Of a stretch of DNA of 64,000 nt, positions 62,040 to 64,000 are shown one piece after another; position 1 is the stretch's first letter; every line of letters begins with the position of its first letter. The position numbers and the translations under genes are program-made. The notes below the pieces were generated by a model, which saw only the letters and a program-made list of their open reading frames with translations, was not told the origin of the DNA and did not search any database. The stretch comes from Anseranas semipalmata (lineage: Eukaryota; Chordata; Aves; Anseriformes; Anseranatidae). The stretch lies in contig VXAA01003830.1 in NCBI GenBank assembly GCA_013399115.1, forward strand, positions 810,208 through 874,207, given 5' to 3'.

Positions 62040-64000
62040 CTGTAATACAAGATGTAATATAGTCAGAAGCTTCACAAAACAACGCAATCTCATCAAATTA
62101 ATATGCTACTGACAAGTCCTCTCCTCTATTACCAAGCCGCACAGCTTCAGTGCTCCCATCCAACGAGATGTGTGTGTCAACAGTTAAAACTCTGATGGAG
62201 AAACAGATGAGACACGGCCCTTTATGATCTTCGGTACTGGCCCACTATAGAATATACGATTTTTTTCTAATTTGCTTTCTCTTGGTTTTTGGTTGTTTCT
62301 ATGGAAGCAAAAGCTCCCTCTCCCCCCTTCTCCCTCTCCAGCGCTGCGGCATGGCACAGTGAGGAGCTCCGCCATAAATCCCTCATGCACAACGCTTTTC
62401 ACGGACCTGTAGTTTAACAAACTAGTACCTGCAGGACTTCTGGGTCCAACAATAATCCCCACTCTCAAAGCATATTAAAGGGATCTGGAATTGCATTTAC
62501 CGCAGCATGGCAACACTAAGTGCCCTGAGGAAAACATAGCAACATCTGAAGCAAGACTTCACTTTTTGGGAGCCTGTGGATCAAATTGCGTTTTACTAAT
62601 TATTGTGGGTGGAAAGAATAATGTCTCCCACAACACCTGTTATTCACACGGGAAAACATTGCTTCTTTTTTCCCCTCTCCATTAAAGCAACACTTTAATT
62701 CTGGTGTAAGTTGCCTTACAAAGAAAAACCAAACTGTCCTGCTGCAATGCTTTGTGATTACAAAAGGAACTGCTGACTGGATCAGAAGGGGAGGGCTTCC
62801 CTCTACTTCTCTCCCCATCCCCACATCCCTCTTCCACACTGGAGGGAAGCTAATGAGCACATGTGCCACTGGTTAACTTCTTAGGACCTCGATCATGGCC
62901 TCCAGTATGCTACTTTGACAATGCAAATTGACATTATCAAGGGAGTTTAACTGCAATTTGCTTCAATTACAAGGGCTACTCGCAGCACCAGAAAGGCCTC
63001 TGAGATACTTTGCTCATCTGTGCTCATTTCTTCTAGGAATGAGGAGCTATGCTTTTGCACCTCCTTTTTTGTGTTTTCAAATTAGGCCACCTCATTCTCA
63101 GACAGTCATTTTTCACAGAGCTTTTGCCTCAGTCGTGAGCTGTAGAAGCATATACCTTGGCTACGTGTTACCTTTTGCACATCCCAGCTTACTCTGAAGT
63201 TTACCTGCAACCCAACGCATCCACCCCTTCTTGATCAAAACACACCTTGCTTATTCCTAAAATATTCTGGAAGGTGGCAATGATCATTATTTGGTTACAT
63301 GTGCTCCTGAATCAAACTATTTCATATGAAACATTTTCCTGAAGAAAATTTGAGATTTTAAGAATTTATGCATAATGAGTTTCCATGAGAATGAGTAAAT
63401 TTTTAACTGCATTGCTTGCAGCCGTGTCTGGACAGAGCGTCCCAGAAGACCACGGCTCCACAGAATGCAGTGTCAGATGTGAAGATCCCTACTCTGTAAG
63501 ACCTGCTAACTATAGAACACAATTTGAGCTTCAGAGAGAATAAAGACTGCAGCAAGGTGGAACAGAAGGAAATGGTCAGAATGTCAAAGGTGGTACATTG
63601 CGTTCCTTTGCTATAGTCCCTGTATGTCTTTAGGTAAAACATTCCCTTTATACAAGCATAAAAGAATGAAGCCAAAACCAGGCATTAGTACATGTTTTTC
63701 TAATCAATTACATCGCTGTTGCAGAATGGTATTTAACTGTATCAAATTTTATTTTTGAGGGTGAATATTCTTTCTTTTCATTACTTTTCCAGTAAGCTCC
63801 AATAAGTACTGAGATAATGAACACTATCTGTACTGGCTGTACGTAGATATTTATTAATCGCATCCATGCTCATTACCAACAGCAAACACATGATCAAAGT
63901 CACTTCACAGTGGTGATATGGAATTTTTTCTATAAAGGTAAACATTTAATTGCATTATGTGCAACCTTGCATGTGTGCATACATGTGCGAGCAAGAAATG
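62040..64000 (-). other. EXT1: EXT1 intron 3, partial
   Basis: Sequence upstream of exon 4. I searched the minus strand for the exon 3 protein block that precedes residue 389 in vertebrate EXT1 and did not find it, so the intron continues past the window edge. AT-rich and unique, with no repeat recognised. Confidence 0.8.

Overview
This is vertebrate nuclear DNA, almost certainly from a bird. The evidence is a split gene with long GT-AG introns, chicken-repeat-1 (CR1) LINE fragments (one ending in the family's ATTCTGTG octamer repeat), very old MIR-like SINE remnants, A-rich microsatellites, and no bacterial-style gene packing. The intact CR1 points to a bird, perhaps a galliform, but the species cannot be fixed from sequence alone. 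A single ambiguous base (n) at 8153 suggests a draft assembly.

The only protein-coding gene I can support is EXT1 (exostosin-1, a heparan sulfate co-polymerase) on the minus strand. The window holds its last eight coding exons, numbered 4 to 11 as in human: 61920-62039, 56836-56968, 55387-55505, 54561-54656, 51691-51780, 47833-47993, 46667-46838 and 43932-44117. Together they encode residues 389-746 by human numbering: the linker after the GT47 domain and all of the C-terminal GT64 domain. All seven internal junctions are GT-AG and keep frame. Exons 1 to 3 (membrane anchor and most of the GT47 domain) must lie beyond 64000. The 3' UTR starts at 43931 and runs leftward, with a candidate short form ending near 43720 and a candidate long form ending near 39036.

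Positions 1 to about 39030 are the intergenic space downstream of EXT1. I find no supportable coding gene there. It holds three sizeable CR1 copies (5545-5797, 9045-9585, 11950-13290), a short inverted CR1 end (17928-17975), several MIR-like SINE relics, remnants resembling an old palindromic amniote repeat, microsatellites and G-rich tracts. The 43932-64000 interval is exons plus introns of 0.7 to 5 kb in which I see no other gene.

No novel multi-gene system is present. The best leads are a 249-codon open frame at 22350-23099 that is longer than chance predicts, a CpG-rich patch over the EXT1 stop codon and terminal exon, a long EXT1 3' UTR with G-quadruplex-capable sequence on its opposite strand, and a perfect 11-bp hairpin in intron 4.
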